From Chitinophagales bacterium (GTDB lineage Bacteria; Bacteroidota; Bacteroidia; Chitinophagales; LD1): DNA of 64,000 nt. Positions 51,664 to 60,789 of this stretch are shown one piece after another. The position numbers and the translations under genes were made by a program. A model generated the notes under the pieces. It ran no database searches. It was not told the DNA's origin and worked only from the letters and a program-made list of their open reading frames with translations. The stretch's first letter is position 1, and every line of letters starts with the position of its first letter. The DNA lies in the NCBI GenBank assembly GCA_026129525.1, contig JAHCHW010000003.1, forward strand, positions 314,053 to 378,052, written 5' to 3'.

Positions 51664-52488
51664 ATGAAAACATTTTTGCTTTTTCTCTTTGTTGTTTCTG
51701 CTGTGTTCGGTAAGGCTAATGATACATTAACAAGAGCACAGGTTTATAATTTTAGTATTGGAGACTCTTTTGACTACAAGTACAGCGCTTTAGGTTTCAT
51801 TGGCACACCACATACGCTCTATTCTGAAAGCTTCAAACGGCAAGTAATAATTGACCTCTATTATTCCGCGAACTCTGATACACTTTTTGTAGTGGAGAAA
51901 ATAACAGACGCTTATAATGGCACATATAACCAGACTGTCATAATTTCAAATTTGCAAGATTATGAGATTTATTATGCGAATGAGTTTGCGTGCATGGATA
52001 CCACTTATACAACAGACAGCATATCTCAATACAATGGCAGAAGAGTCAACGAGAGCGTTTGTTCCGGAGGTCTTGAAGCGATTTACGAGGTAAACAGGAT
52101 GGTTGAAGGATTAGGAATTGTCCGTAAATACAAAAGCTACGGAAATCCATTGGATGGATTTTTTAGTAGCACAATGGAGCTAATGTATTATTCAAAAGGA
52201 ACTGAAACTTGGGGGACACTACAGCCAGTGGAAATCAAAGACATTCGGGTGCAAAACAATGTTGTAAGTTTATTTCCCAATCCATTTTCCAACCAACTTA
52301 CTTTCTCCGTTGCAGACAACGAGCAAACAACTGTTTTGCTTTACAACTTTCTCGGGAAGCAAGTATTGCAACAGACATTTACAAACTCCACGACAATAAA
52401 CACAGCGCATCTTGCAGACGGCATTTACTTTTATGAATTAAGGAATAACAACGGGGCGCTGAAAACCGGAAAGGTTGTTAAACAATGA
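51664..52488 (+). CDS. T9SS-sorted secreted protein
   Basis: A 274-residue protein with a signal peptide (MKTFLLFLFVVSAVFG) and a type A T9SS domain (VSLFPNPFSNQLTFSV, ending GALKTGKVVKQ). The middle part (about 20-195) is beta-rich and contains tyrosine-rich strands (YNFSIGDSFDYKYSALGF); no catalytic motif is visible. It is probably displayed on the cell surface or released. Its role is unknown. Confidence 0.85.
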   Translation: MKTFLLFLFVVSAVFGKANDTLTRAQVYNFSIGDSFDYKYSALGFIGTPHTLYSESFKRQVIIDLYYSANSDTLFVVEKITDAYNGTYNQTVIISNLQDYEIYYANEFACMDTTYTTDSISQYNGRRVNESVCSGGLEAIYEVNRMVEGLGIVRKYKSYGNPLDGFFSSTMELMYYSKGTETWGTLQPVEIKDIRVQNNVVSLFPNPFSNQLTFSVADNEQTTVLLYNFLGKQVLQQTFTNSTTINTAHLADGIYFYELRNNNGALKTGKVVKQ

Positions 52489-52564
52489 CGAAAGAAAACC
52501 TACCGCTAACAGCAGCAGCCGCTGCCATCGCGGGTCAATACAAGCACTTATACAATCAGGATAC

Positions 52565-52587
52565 AGCCACACGGCTCGGTTTTTTTT
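52565..52587 (+). terminator. Weak candidate terminator
   Basis: A 4-bp stem, AGCC/GGCT, with loop ACAC is followed by CGG and eight T. It is positioned after the T9SS gene that ends at 52488. The stem is short, so this is tentative. Confidence 0.35.
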
Positions 52588-52681
52588 GAGACGGGGTAAA
52601 TCAATAAGAAACGGTTGAATAAACCCATATCATCCACCCAAAAATTTTTCTACCTTCAACTCCGCTAAAAACAAATACCCC

Positions 52682-53932
52682 ATGAAACAATTTTTACTTA
52701 CCGCATTTGCTCTCTTTCTTTTCACGCTAAACACACAAGCACAATGCCCTCCCGGCAGATACTACGATAAAATTTACGGAGCCAAAACCAACACTGCAGT
52801 ACTTTACGGAAGCAACAAAAACTATTTGGGCAACCAGCAAAGCCTTTACATGGATATTTACGAGCCGCAGGGCGACAACTTTGCGCGCAGGCCCCTCATC
52901 ATCCTCGCCTTTGGCGGCAGCTTTACCAGCGGTGTGCGCCAAAGCCCCGATATGCTTGTGCTTTGCGATGAATTTGCCAAACGCGGTTACGTTACCGCTA
53001 CCATTGACTACCGCATAGGAAAAGAAAACGGAGATGATACCGCCATGTATAAAGCCGTTATCCGCGGCTTGCAGGATATGAATGCCGCCATACGGTTCTT
53101 TTATAAAGACGTATACACCCAAAACAAATATCGTATTGATACTACGCAGATTTTTGTAGGCGGCACCTCTGCCGGTGGTTTTATTGGGCTTAACTCTGTG
53201 TATTACATTCCTCTCTTTTCGCGCCCCACTAACGATGACCTGCTTAATACTCTGGTTGATATGGGAGGAATGCTCAACGGCAGCGGCAACGAAGGCTACT
53301 CCAACAAAGTAAAAGGGGTAGTAAACCTTTCGGGCGGTATTCTTGATACCATCTGGATTCAACCCAACTCACCTATCCTTGTTTCGGTACACGGAACTGC
53401 CGATGAAACCGTTCCTTTTTATTACGACAGCATTAAAGGTATTACCGATATAAAAGCCCGCTTTTTTGGCAGTGGCGATATTGCCGTGCGCTGCGCCAAC
53501 ATTGGGCACAACTGCGCCACCCGACCCTTCTACGGAGCCGACCACGTTCCCTTTGTGCTGCCATCTACTCCATATCTCCCTCCATCCAAACAATATATGG
53601 ATAGCACCATTTGGTTTCTGCGCGATTTTCTTTCCGCCAATACCGTTTGCGATCCTGCACTCGTTTCTGTTCAGGAAACGGAATTGCCCTTGCCGCTTTC
53701 GGTGTTGCCCACTTACTCCGATGATTTAATTCAAGTTTTTTCGCACCACGATAAACCCGTGCTTGTAAATATTTACCGCCTCGATGGTAAATTGCTTTTG
53801 AGCGAACGTTTAAATCCCGAGCAGGTTTTAAATCTGCGGAAAGAAAAAACCGGAGCAGGTTTGTTTGTGCTGGAAATGCTTGATGCCGAAAACCACGCAT
53901 ACAAACGCACCGAAAAAGTTGTGTTCTATTAA
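52682..53932 (+). CDS. Secreted alpha/beta-hydrolase (esterase), first of a tandem pair
   Basis: This 416-residue protein has a signal peptide ending NTQAQ and a hydrolase domain with the catalytic triad Ser163 (GGTSAGG), Asp241 (HGTADETVP) and His288 (GADHVPF). The oxyanion segment is LAFGGSFTSG. It is related to carboxylesterases of the PHB-depolymerase/feruloyl-esterase kind. The C-terminal 80 residues look like a worn T9SS domain: the usual FPNP is replaced by LPTYSDDLIQV, while the end keeps GAGLFVLEM and KVVFY. A paralogue follows at 54029. Confidence 0.87.
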   Translation: MKQFLLTAFALFLFTLNTQAQCPPGRYYDKIYGAKTNTAVLYGSNKNYLGNQQSLYMDIYEPQGDNFARRPLIILAFGGSFTSGVRQSPDMLVLCDEFAKRGYVTATIDYRIGKENGDDTAMYKAVIRGLQDMNAAIRFFYKDVYTQNKYRIDTTQIFVGGTSAGGFIGLNSVYYIPLFSRPTNDDLLNTLVDMGGMLNGSGNEGYSNKVKGVVNLSGGILDTIWIQPNSPILVSVHGTADETVPFYYDSIKGITDIKARFFGSGDIAVRCANIGHNCATRPFYGADHVPFVLPSTPYLPPSKQYMDSTIWFLRDFLSANTVCDPALVSVQETELPLPLSVLPTYSDDLIQVFSHHDKPVLVNIYRLDGKLLLSERLNPEQVLNLRKEKTGAGLFVLEMLDAENHAYKRTEKVVFY

Positions 53933-53940
53933 TTGTGCCC

Positions 53941-53987
53941 GTCATTGCAAGGAATCCCGATTTTTATCGGGATAACAAAGCAATCTC
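53941..53987 (+). repeat. GTCATTGC/GCAATCTC interspersed hairpin, copy 3
   Basis: The same outer arms as copies 1 and 2, here with inner stem ATCCCGA and TCGGGAT around TTTTTA. It sits between the two esterase genes. Confidence 0.75.
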
Positions 53988-54028
53988 CCGCACTTTGACA
54001 ATACTTACATCACCAAAACCACACAACC

Positions 54029-55285
54029 ATGAGAAGAACCCTACACCTTCTCCCCCTGCTTGCACTTACAATAAGTTGCCTGCAAGTAAATGCTCAATGT
54101 GCCAACGGGCGCTACTACAACAAAATCTTTTCGGTTAAAAGCACTACCAATGTTCTGTTCGGAAACGCCCAAAAATTTGACGGCACTTTTCAGGATCTAA
54201 AAATGAATGTGTATGAGCCGCAGGGCGATAACTTTGCCCGCAGGCCACTCATTGTACTTGCCTTTGGTGGCAGTTTTACTGCGGGCTTAAAAGAAAGCCC
54301 CGACATATTAAAACTGTGTGATGAATTTGCTAGACGCGGTTATGTTGCCGCCACTATTGATTACCGCCTCGGTTTCGAAGATGGCAACGACAGCGACACC
54401 AATCAGTTTAAAGCGCTCATTCGCGGTGTGCAGGATATGCGCGCTGCTGTTCGATACTTTTATAAAGATGCTCAAACCACCAACACTTATCGGGTAGATA
54501 CCAATCAGATTTTTATTGGCGGTGTTTCTGCCGGTGGAGTAATTGCACTCAACTACGGCTATGGTAAAGAAGATACCCTTTCGCGTCCGCGCCCCGACTG
54601 GGCAGATAGCGCTTTGGCTGAAGTAGGCGGTGGTATTGGCAATAGCGGCAACCCGGGCTATTCTGACAGAGTGAAAGGTGTTATCAATTTATGTGGTGCT
54701 ATTGCCGACACTGTTTGGGTTATGCCTACCGACCCCGTGCTTTGTGCCGTGCATGGCACTAATGATGGTTTAGTTCCCTGTTACTACGACAGCGCAGCCG
54801 CGTCTAACAGTGTAGAGGCAATGCTTTTTGGCAGTGGCGATTTACTTACACGGGCTACAAACATTGGTTTGCCGCATTCTATCAAACTCTTTCAGGGAGC
54901 CGGACACGTGCCTTTTGTACTTTATTTCTTTTCTCCGGGTAAAGAATACATGGACACTACTGTTTGGACCATCCGCGATTTTCTCTACCAACATGTAGAA
55001 TGCGACTCCTCGCTCATTTCAACTGTAGCGGAAACCAACAACACCTATTCTTCGGTTTCTGTTTTCCCGAATCCTACAGATGAAGTTTTGTATGTGGTAT
55101 CTGACCACAACAACTCTTTACAAGCAAAACTTTTTTCGGTTGATGGTAAACCGGTTTCCAAAACCACTATTCTACCACATCATGTAATAACTATATCAAA
55201 AAGCGAAACAGGAACAGGCGTTTTTATACTCTGCCTTTTCGATAACGGTATGTTGGTTAAAACCGAACGAATTGTATTTCGCTAA
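54029..55285 (+). CDS. Secreted alpha/beta-hydrolase (esterase), second of a tandem pair, T9SS-sorted
   Basis: This 418-residue paralogue of the upstream esterase shares long blocks such as VYEPQGDNFARRPLI and CDEFARRGYVAATIDYRLG. The triad is Ser168 (GGVSAGG), Asp246 (HGTNDGLVP) and His293 (GAGHVPF). This copy keeps a standard T9SS domain (VSVFPNPTDEVLYVV, ending VKTERIVFR). The pair is probably an old duplication, given many differences outside the core. The substrate is unknown. Confidence 0.9.
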   Translation: MRRTLHLLPLLALTISCLQVNAQCANGRYYNKIFSVKSTTNVLFGNAQKFDGTFQDLKMNVYEPQGDNFARRPLIVLAFGGSFTAGLKESPDILKLCDEFARRGYVAATIDYRLGFEDGNDSDTNQFKALIRGVQDMRAAVRYFYKDAQTTNTYRVDTNQIFIGGVSAGGVIALNYGYGKEDTLSRPRPDWADSALAEVGGGIGNSGNPGYSDRVKGVINLCGAIADTVWVMPTDPVLCAVHGTNDGLVPCYYDSAAASNSVEAMLFGSGDLLTRATNIGLPHSIKLFQGAGHVPFVLYFFSPGKEYMDTTVWTIRDFLYQHVECDSSLISTVAETNNTYSSVSVFPNPTDEVLYVVSDHNNSLQAKLFSVDGKPVSKTTILPHHVITISKSETGTGVFILCLFDNGMLVKTERIVFR

Positions 55286-55785
55286 GATTTCCACATTTGC
55301 CATGTTAGTTAGTGTGTATAAACGGGGTATTTTTTAATGGCAAGTTTATTTGCAGAATAATTTTCCGGCACAGGTGTATTTTCTGTTTTGTGTTTGGTTT
55401 ATAAATGCAGATTAATCCACACTACTATTAACACCTTGTCAGTAACAACATATCCATACTCCCTTGTTCACATCGCAGTTAACAGGCTGTTGAAAACACC
55501 GTATTTCCCTCTGTTTCTCTATATCCTGTATTAACACCCTGTGTGTATTGCTGTTTATTTTGTGTTGAATTAACGAATAACAATAGCCGGCAAAAAAAGA
55601 ACTAACCAAATCAACACAGCTAATAATAAAGGGGCTTTAAAAAATTAAATTTTGTTACTTATTATTTAGATAAAAAGAATTGTGTAAAAAGTGAGTTTCA
55701 TGTAAAACAAAATCAGCGGTTTTACAGTATAAGGACTTAATTATGTTGCAGGCAATGTGGCCTGTAGCTGAAGTAACGAACAATC
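55286..55785. other. 500-bp AT-rich gap with DnaA-box-like sites (candidate origin)
   Basis: No coding frame is supported here. Two exact matches to the relaxed DnaA box TTWTNCACA occur on the minus strand at 55313-55321 and 55681-55689. Three single-mismatch sites are at 55287-55295 (ATTTCCACA), 55413-55421 (TAATCCACA) and 55464-55472 (TTGTTCACA). A strongly AT-rich stretch at 55621-55680 could unwind. TATTAACACC occurs at two places (near 55427 and 55529) with the related TTAACAGGCTGTT near 55479. An oriC is plausible, but the boxes are few and weak. Confidence 0.4.
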
Positions 55786-56559
55786 ATGAAGGCAATTACA
55801 CCTTTCGGGTGGGGTATTCTTTTTGTGCTGTTAACAGCTTTCTTTCCTTCAAATCCGGGGTTTGAAGAAAGCCAGAAAGCATTTCCGCGGGTGCGTGATG
55901 CGTACGAACGCAAAGAAGAACTATTTGCCATGAAATGCCGCACGCGCGATATCCCCGAAACTTTCAGCAACATGTTTATTCGTGTGTTTAAAGAAGAAGG
56001 AATACTTGAACTATGGGCATTGGATGTAAACAGCCGCTATGTGTTGTTTGGCGAGTATAAGGTTTATGCCATGTCGGGCACTTTAGGTCCAAAGCGCCAG
56101 GAAGGCGATACACAAGTGCCCGAAGGTTTTTATTACATCAAAGAATTTAATCCGGTTAGTAATTATCATTTATCGCTTGGTATAAATTATCCCAATCAGT
56201 CCGACTTAATATTGAGTGCTGCTCCTCGAAAAGGCGGTAACATTTTTATACATGGCGGACATGCCAGTGCCGGCTGTGTGGCTATGAGTAACTACTACAT
56301 TGAGGATATTTACATGGCAGCTGTAAAAGCACAAACACAAGGGCAGAGCAAAATACCCGTGCATATTTTCCCGTTTAAAATGATTCCCATCAATATAGAA
56401 AATCATTCAGGTTTTGCAGAAAGGAGAGGCTTAACAGCCTTCTGGAAAAATCTTACCGATGGCTATCGGTTTTTTGAGCACAATAAAACAGTACCCGAAG
56501 TAAGTGTTGCTTCAAACGGTACGTATCTTTTCAGTCAGCCTTCTACTGCCTCTAAGTAG
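55786..56559 (+). CDS. L,D-transpeptidase family protein (YafK-like)
   Basis: This 257-residue protein has an N-terminal hydrophobic anchor or signal (GWGILFVLLTAFF) and a YkuD-type catalytic domain. The motif HGGHASAGCVAM (156-167) supplies His156 and the nucleophile Cys164; VPEGFYYIKEFNP precedes it. Family members form 3-3 cross-links in peptidoglycan, attach proteins to it, or (DpaA/YafK) remove them. The YafK-like architecture favours the last, but the activity cannot be told from sequence. It is downstream of the candidate origin region. Confidence 0.88.
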   Translation: MKAITPFGWGILFVLLTAFFPSNPGFEESQKAFPRVRDAYERKEELFAMKCRTRDIPETFSNMFIRVFKEEGILELWALDVNSRYVLFGEYKVYAMSGTLGPKRQEGDTQVPEGFYYIKEFNPVSNYHLSLGINYPNQSDLILSAAPRKGGNIFIHGGHASAGCVAMSNYYIEDIYMAAVKAQTQGQSKIPVHIFPFKMIPINIENHSGFAERRGLTAFWKNLTDGYRFFEHNKTVPEVSVASNGTYLFSQPSTASK

Positions 56560-56599
56560 ATAAATCAGCTTCCCGGTTGTATGTTTTTAAATTAGTGCC

Positions 56600-57235
56600 A
56601 TGAAGTGGTTACAACGCGCATGTTATACAGCAGGAATTGTTTGTTTATTACTAATAGCATTTTACCGATTTTGGTTTTTGCGGCAGCCGCAACGCAGCAT
56701 TCCAAATAACCCGACAGTGTTTGTTGCTCCCGCCAACGGAAAAGTAGTATCAGTAAAAACATGGAACAGCGAAAGCCTTATTGAAACCAAAGGCGATAAC
56801 GGAGCTATTAACGTGTGGACAAAAGATGTGGATACCGCAGGCACCATCATCAGCATACAAATGACACCGCTTAACGTGCATTACCAACGTGCCCCGCAAA
56901 GCGGAAAACTGCTTGCCGAAAAATATACCGAAGGCGATTTTAATAATGCCATTGTAATGAGCAACGACTACGGTATTCGTTTCGAAAACGAACACAACGA
57001 AATGTTGTTTGAAACCGAAACCGGAGTAAAATACAAAGTGATACAAATAGCCGGCTTTGTTGCCCGCAGAATTGAAGACTACCTCACCCCGCAGCAAAGC
57101 GTTAAACAAGGCGATGTAATTGGGTTAATAAAACTCGGTAGCCAGGTAACGATTATACTTCCGTACGGCATACAACCTGTAGTTAAAGTAGGCGATGTTA
57201 CTATTGATGGTGAAACAGTAATTGCAACGGAATAG
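56600..57235 (+). CDS. psd: Phosphatidylserine decarboxylase
   Basis: This 211-residue proenzyme converts phosphatidylserine to phosphatidylethanolamine at the inner membrane. It has an N-terminal membrane helix (GIVCLLLIAFYRFWFL), VAPANGKVVS, MTPLNVHYQRAP (88-99) and QIAGFVARRIEDYL. The self-cleavage Gly180-Ser181 in KLGSQVTIILP yields the pyruvoyl cofactor. It is the short type without the large N-terminal domain of the E. coli enzyme. A TAAATTAG box ends 4 nt before the ATG. Confidence 0.94.
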   Translation: MKWLQRACYTAGIVCLLLIAFYRFWFLRQPQRSIPNNPTVFVAPANGKVVSVKTWNSESLIETKGDNGAINVWTKDVDTAGTIISIQMTPLNVHYQRAPQSGKLLAEKYTEGDFNNAIVMSNDYGIRFENEHNEMLFETETGVKYKVIQIAGFVARRIEDYLTPQQSVKQGDVIGLIKLGSQVTIILPYGIQPVVKVGDVTIDGETVIATE

Positions 57236-57358
57236 AAAAGCAATGTAATGCGGTTTACATATTTCCCCGATCATATTCAACCGCCTGTCACTCACTCAGC
57301 GTAATTTTTTATTTTGTAGCTATTATTAATCGTTGCTCAGCGATTTCAACATCACCAA

Positions 57359-60300
57359 ATGAAAGAGATAGTTACAGTATTGTGTTTTTGGGCTGTGGTA
57401 TATACTTGTGCTCAAACTCCACAAATGGGCTTGCCCGATTTTAGTGTGGCTTTTTATGGAGCCAAGTACAGTGTTGACGGTAAAACAATCTTAGCAAACG
57501 GTATTGAGGGCGCCCATCTTATAGAAACGGTTACCGGAAATCTGCTTTATACTTTTCCACCAACATACGAAAGCGTTTCGCACGCGTTTTATGTGCCGTA
57601 TGGAAATAGAATTGTAACCAAAACCGGTGATAGTGTATTGCGGGTATGGGATATAAGAAGCAAGAAAATGGTTTCGGAAATAAAAATGCAGACAAATCCG
57701 TCCAACAGTGTAGAAATGAAGCTGTCGCCCGATGCAGTGAAGTTGGCATTCTATGATGCTGATGCTAAAGGAATGTATGTGTATGATTTGTATAAAGGGG
57801 CACTCAACTGTTTTATAGCCACACCGGAGCAGATAAAATCCATTGATTTTAGCGCTGATAGCAAAAGTCTTCTTGCTGTTACTCCCCAAAAATTTTTATC
57901 GTGGACGCTTCCGACAGGAGCGTCCGACAACTTTTTACACCCTACAGAAAGAAAAGTCGAACCCGAGCTTCGCAACCCGAAACTGGCCCGAAACGGCACA
58001 TGGATTATAGATGCGCTTGCCGTTAATAAAACAAAAGAGCCGGAAAAATATTTAGTGCGAATTACTGATTCAAATACAGGAAGTTTAAAAATGTCATTAA
58101 CAGGAGAAATTAAATTGAAAGTTGTTGATGGGATAGGGTTTTCTTTTGCGCTTAGTTCAAACGAAAAGCTCCTGTTTACTTGTTCTGCCACCGATGCGGT
58201 TGTATGGGATATGGCTACCGGAAAAAAATTGTACACAATTGAAACAGCCGGATACATTACTCATGCATGTTTTAGCCCCGATAATAAATCGCTGTTGGTA
58301 AACACAATTGATATGGAAGACTTGAATGGTTCCATGTATGTGTGGGATGTAGCAAGTGGCAAAATGAAAATGGAAATTAAAGACAGGGTTCCGGTTGTGC
58401 TGGGTATGGACGAGTGTTACAGTAACTACACTATCGCAACAGGGAATGCGATGGGCGCTTGCCGTGTGTGGAATCTTAGAACCGGAGTTAATGAGGTTAC
58501 GCTGAAAGAAGACAACCAGCTTGTAACCAAAGTGTTTGCCGCACCCCTTAAACATGAACTGGTAACTGTAAGCTTTGATGGGCTTATCAGAAAATGGGAT
58601 GTGGAACAGAAGCAAATTTTAAAAAAGAGCAACCCGTTATCTAATCGTCCCCCAACGCCCGCAGATACCTTGTTAGCTATTAAGGAAATAGATGAAAAAT
58701 GGAAAAGCGTGGTGCGGCTGTTGCAAAACAACGAAGAAATGATACGCAGCGTTTCGTTCAGCAAAGATTTTTCCAAACTGGCGGTAATGGGCAGAACAGT
58801 AACGAATCTGATAGACTATAAAACCATGCTGATTCAACATAAACTTTCGCCATCCTTTGAGTTCGCCAAAAACGCTTCTTCGGCAGACATGGAGTTTAGT
58901 ACAGACGGCAAAGAAGTTGCTGCATGTAACAGAAACAATTCTGTATGGTTTTGGCATACAAAAGACGGCATGTTTAAAGACAGTTTACCGGATTGCAGTG
59001 GAGCCACAAGTATTACTTATAGTCCTGATGGCAAGCGAATGGCAACAACAAGTACGGTTGATAAATCGATAAAAATTTGGGATGTGCAAACGCGAAAGTT
59101 AGAACACGTACTTACCGGACATTCCGGCCACCCCTACAAACCAACCTTTAGCCCCGATGGAAAAACAATTCTTTCTTCCTCATCCGAAAAAGCAACAATT
59201 GTGTGGAGCACAACAAATGGTAAACGAATTCAAACTATTGAGGGTCTTCAGGGTTTTTTCAGGTTTGCAGCGAATGGAAAATTGCTGCTTTGTTTAAAGA
59301 ATGATAGAGTTGAAATTATAGATGCATCCACATACAACACCATAGCCAGTTTCATTCCGGTTAATGAACAAGATTATGTTTGTGTGCTTCCATCGGGCTA
59401 CTATCGCACCTCTCCCAATGCAGCAAAAAGTTTGTTTTACATACAAAACGACAAAACCGTTGGCTTCGACCAGTTAGATGCCAAGTATAACCGGCCCGAC
59501 AAAGTGTTGCAAGCGCTTGGTAAAATAACCGGTGAGTACGATACCGTACTTATAAACAGCTACTATAAAGCCTGGCAAAAGCGGATAAAAAAAATGGGTA
59601 TTGATACAATGCTGTTTACAAATAGCATTACCATTCCTGTTTGCGATTTTATAAACCGAGATAAAGTTGCTTACAACCAAACAACCAATTCGGTAACACT
59701 GCAAATTTCGGCACACGACAGCAGCTCGTTGTTGGGTCGCTTTAATCTGTGGGTGAACGAAGTGCCGGTATTCGGTAAGCGCGGAGTTGATTTGCGAAAC
59801 AGAAAAGTGTTGAAGTTTGATACTACGCTAACTGTTACGCTTAACAATGGCGAAAACCGTATTGAAGCATCAGTTACCGATGCCAACGGGGTGGAGAGCT
59901 ACAAAGTGCCGCTGATGGTTAATTACACCAATGCCAAGCCTAAACCGGCACAGGTTTACTTTATTGGTATAGGAGTAAACAACTTTACCCAATTGCAATA
60001 CAACCTTAAATACTCGGTAAAAGATGTAAACGACCTTGCCGATGCCATTAAACAGAAATACGGCAAAGCCGCAAACATAACCACCCTCACCAACGAAAAA
60101 GTTACCGTTGAAAATGTAACCGCGTTGAAAGAGGTGCTGATGAAAACTTCAGTGGACGATAAAGTGATAATATCTTTTTCCGGTCACGGATTGTTCAGCA
60201 AAGAGTACGACTATTACCTTTCTACACATAACACGGATTTTGTCCACCCAGAAAAAAACGGATTGGCGTACGAAGTGCTCGAAGCGCTGTTGGACGATAT

Positions 60301-60751
60301 ACCTGCGCGGCATAAACTTTTGTTGATTGATGCCTGCCACAGCGGTGAAATAGATAAGGATGAGAAGATATACATTAAAGCTGTTGAAGAGAGCATAACA
60401 GCATCGGCAAACGGATTAAGCAAAGGGGCCGCTATTCAAAACATACAACCGCCCGTTATCGGATTTAAAAGCAGTCTTGAATTAATGAAAGAAGTTTTTT
60501 CGGATGTGTCGAAGGGCAGCGGCACGTTTGTAATTTCAGCAGCAGGCGGAAATGAATATGCCTACGAGCAAAATAATCTCCGCAACGGAGTATTTACTTT
60601 TTCAATTCTTGAATGGATGAAGGCACAAAAAACATCAACCGTATTGGACATGAAAAATTATGTTTCCCAAAGAGTAGAAGAACTTACCGGAGGCTTGCAA
60701 AAACCAACCTCAAGAGCCGAGCTTACCAATGTAAACTGGACGATATGGTAA
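57359..60751 (+). CDS. Secreted WD40-repeat protein with C-terminal caspase-like protease
   Basis: This 1130-residue protein starts with a signal peptide (MKEIVTVLCFWAVVYTCAQ). Residues about 30-650 hold many WD40-like blades ending in WDIRSKK, WDMATGKK, WDVASGKM, WNLRTG, WDVEQKQ, WDVQTRK and WSTTNGK, enough for two propellers. A beta-sandwich domain (about 775-860) follows. The C-terminal peptidase C14 domain (about 865-1130) has the catalytic dyad His943 (FSGHG) and Cys993 (IDACHSGE). Caspase-like enzymes of bacteria (orthocaspases) usually cut after Arg or Lys. The signal peptide places this one outside the cytosol. It is a single gene; the substrate and trigger are unknown. Confidence 0.9.
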   Translation: MKEIVTVLCFWAVVYTCAQTPQMGLPDFSVAFYGAKYSVDGKTILANGIEGAHLIETVTGNLLYTFPPTYESVSHAFYVPYGNRIVTKTGDSVLRVWDIRSKKMVSEIKMQTNPSNSVEMKLSPDAVKLAFYDADAKGMYVYDLYKGALNCFIATPEQIKSIDFSADSKSLLAVTPQKFLSWTLPTGASDNFLHPTERKVEPELRNPKLARNGTWIIDALAVNKTKEPEKYLVRITDSNTGSLKMSLTGEIKLKVVDGIGFSFALSSNEKLLFTCSATDAVVWDMATGKKLYTIETAGYITHACFSPDNKSLLVNTIDMEDLNGSMYVWDVASGKMKMEIKDRVPVVLGMDECYSNYTIATGNAMGACRVWNLRTGVNEVTLKEDNQLVTKVFAAPLKHELVTVSFDGLIRKWDVEQKQILKKSNPLSNRPPTPADTLLAIKEIDEKWKSVVRLLQNNEEMIRSVSFSKDFSKLAVMGRTVTNLIDYKTMLIQHKLSPSFEFAKNASSADMEFSTDGKEVAACNRNNSVWFWHTKDGMFKDSLPDCSGATSITYSPDGKRMATTSTVDKSIKIWDVQTRKLEHVLTGHSGHPYKPTFSPDGKTILSSSSEKATIVWSTTNGKRIQTIEGLQGFFRFAANGKLLLCLKNDRVEIIDASTYNTIASFIPVNEQDYVCVLPSGYYRTSPNAAKSLFYIQNDKTVGFDQLDAKYNRPDKVLQALGKITGEYDTVLINSYYKAWQKRIKKMGIDTMLFTNSITIPVCDFINRDKVAYNQTTNSVTLQISAHDSSSLLGRFNLWVNEVPVFGKRGVDLRNRKVLKFDTTLTVTLNNGENRIEASVTDANGVESYKVPLMVNYTNAKPKPAQVYFIGIGVNNFTQLQYNLKYSVKDVNDLADAIKQKYGKAANITTLTNEKVTVENVTALKEVLMKTSVDDKVIISFSGHGLFSKEYDYYLSTHNTDFVHPEKNGLAYEVLEALLDDIPARHKLLLIDACHSGEIDKDEKIYIKAVEESITASANGLSKGAAIQNIQPPVIGFKSSLELMKEVFSDVSKGSGTFVISAAGGNEYAYEQNNLRNGVFTFSILEWMKAQKTSTVLDMKNYVSQRVEELTGGLQKPTSRAELTNVNWTIW

Positions 60752-60776
60752 AAAACCCCGACCGTTTTGCGGTCGG
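60750..60776 (-). terminator. Rho-independent terminator of the DEAD-box helicase gene
   Basis: The perfect stem CCGACCG/CGGTCGG (60758-60776) with loop TTTTG is followed on the minus strand by GG and six T. It overlaps the stop of the convergent WD40-caspase gene. Confidence 0.85.
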
Positions 60777-60789
60777 AGCGAAAGTTGTT

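Noticed and set aside
52485..52589. A 34-codon frame overlapping the stop of the T9SS gene at 52488 and ending at a run of eight T
   Set aside because: It is too short, has no recognisable motif, and could be an artefact of the probable terminator. It might be a decayed gene remnant, but nothing proves it.
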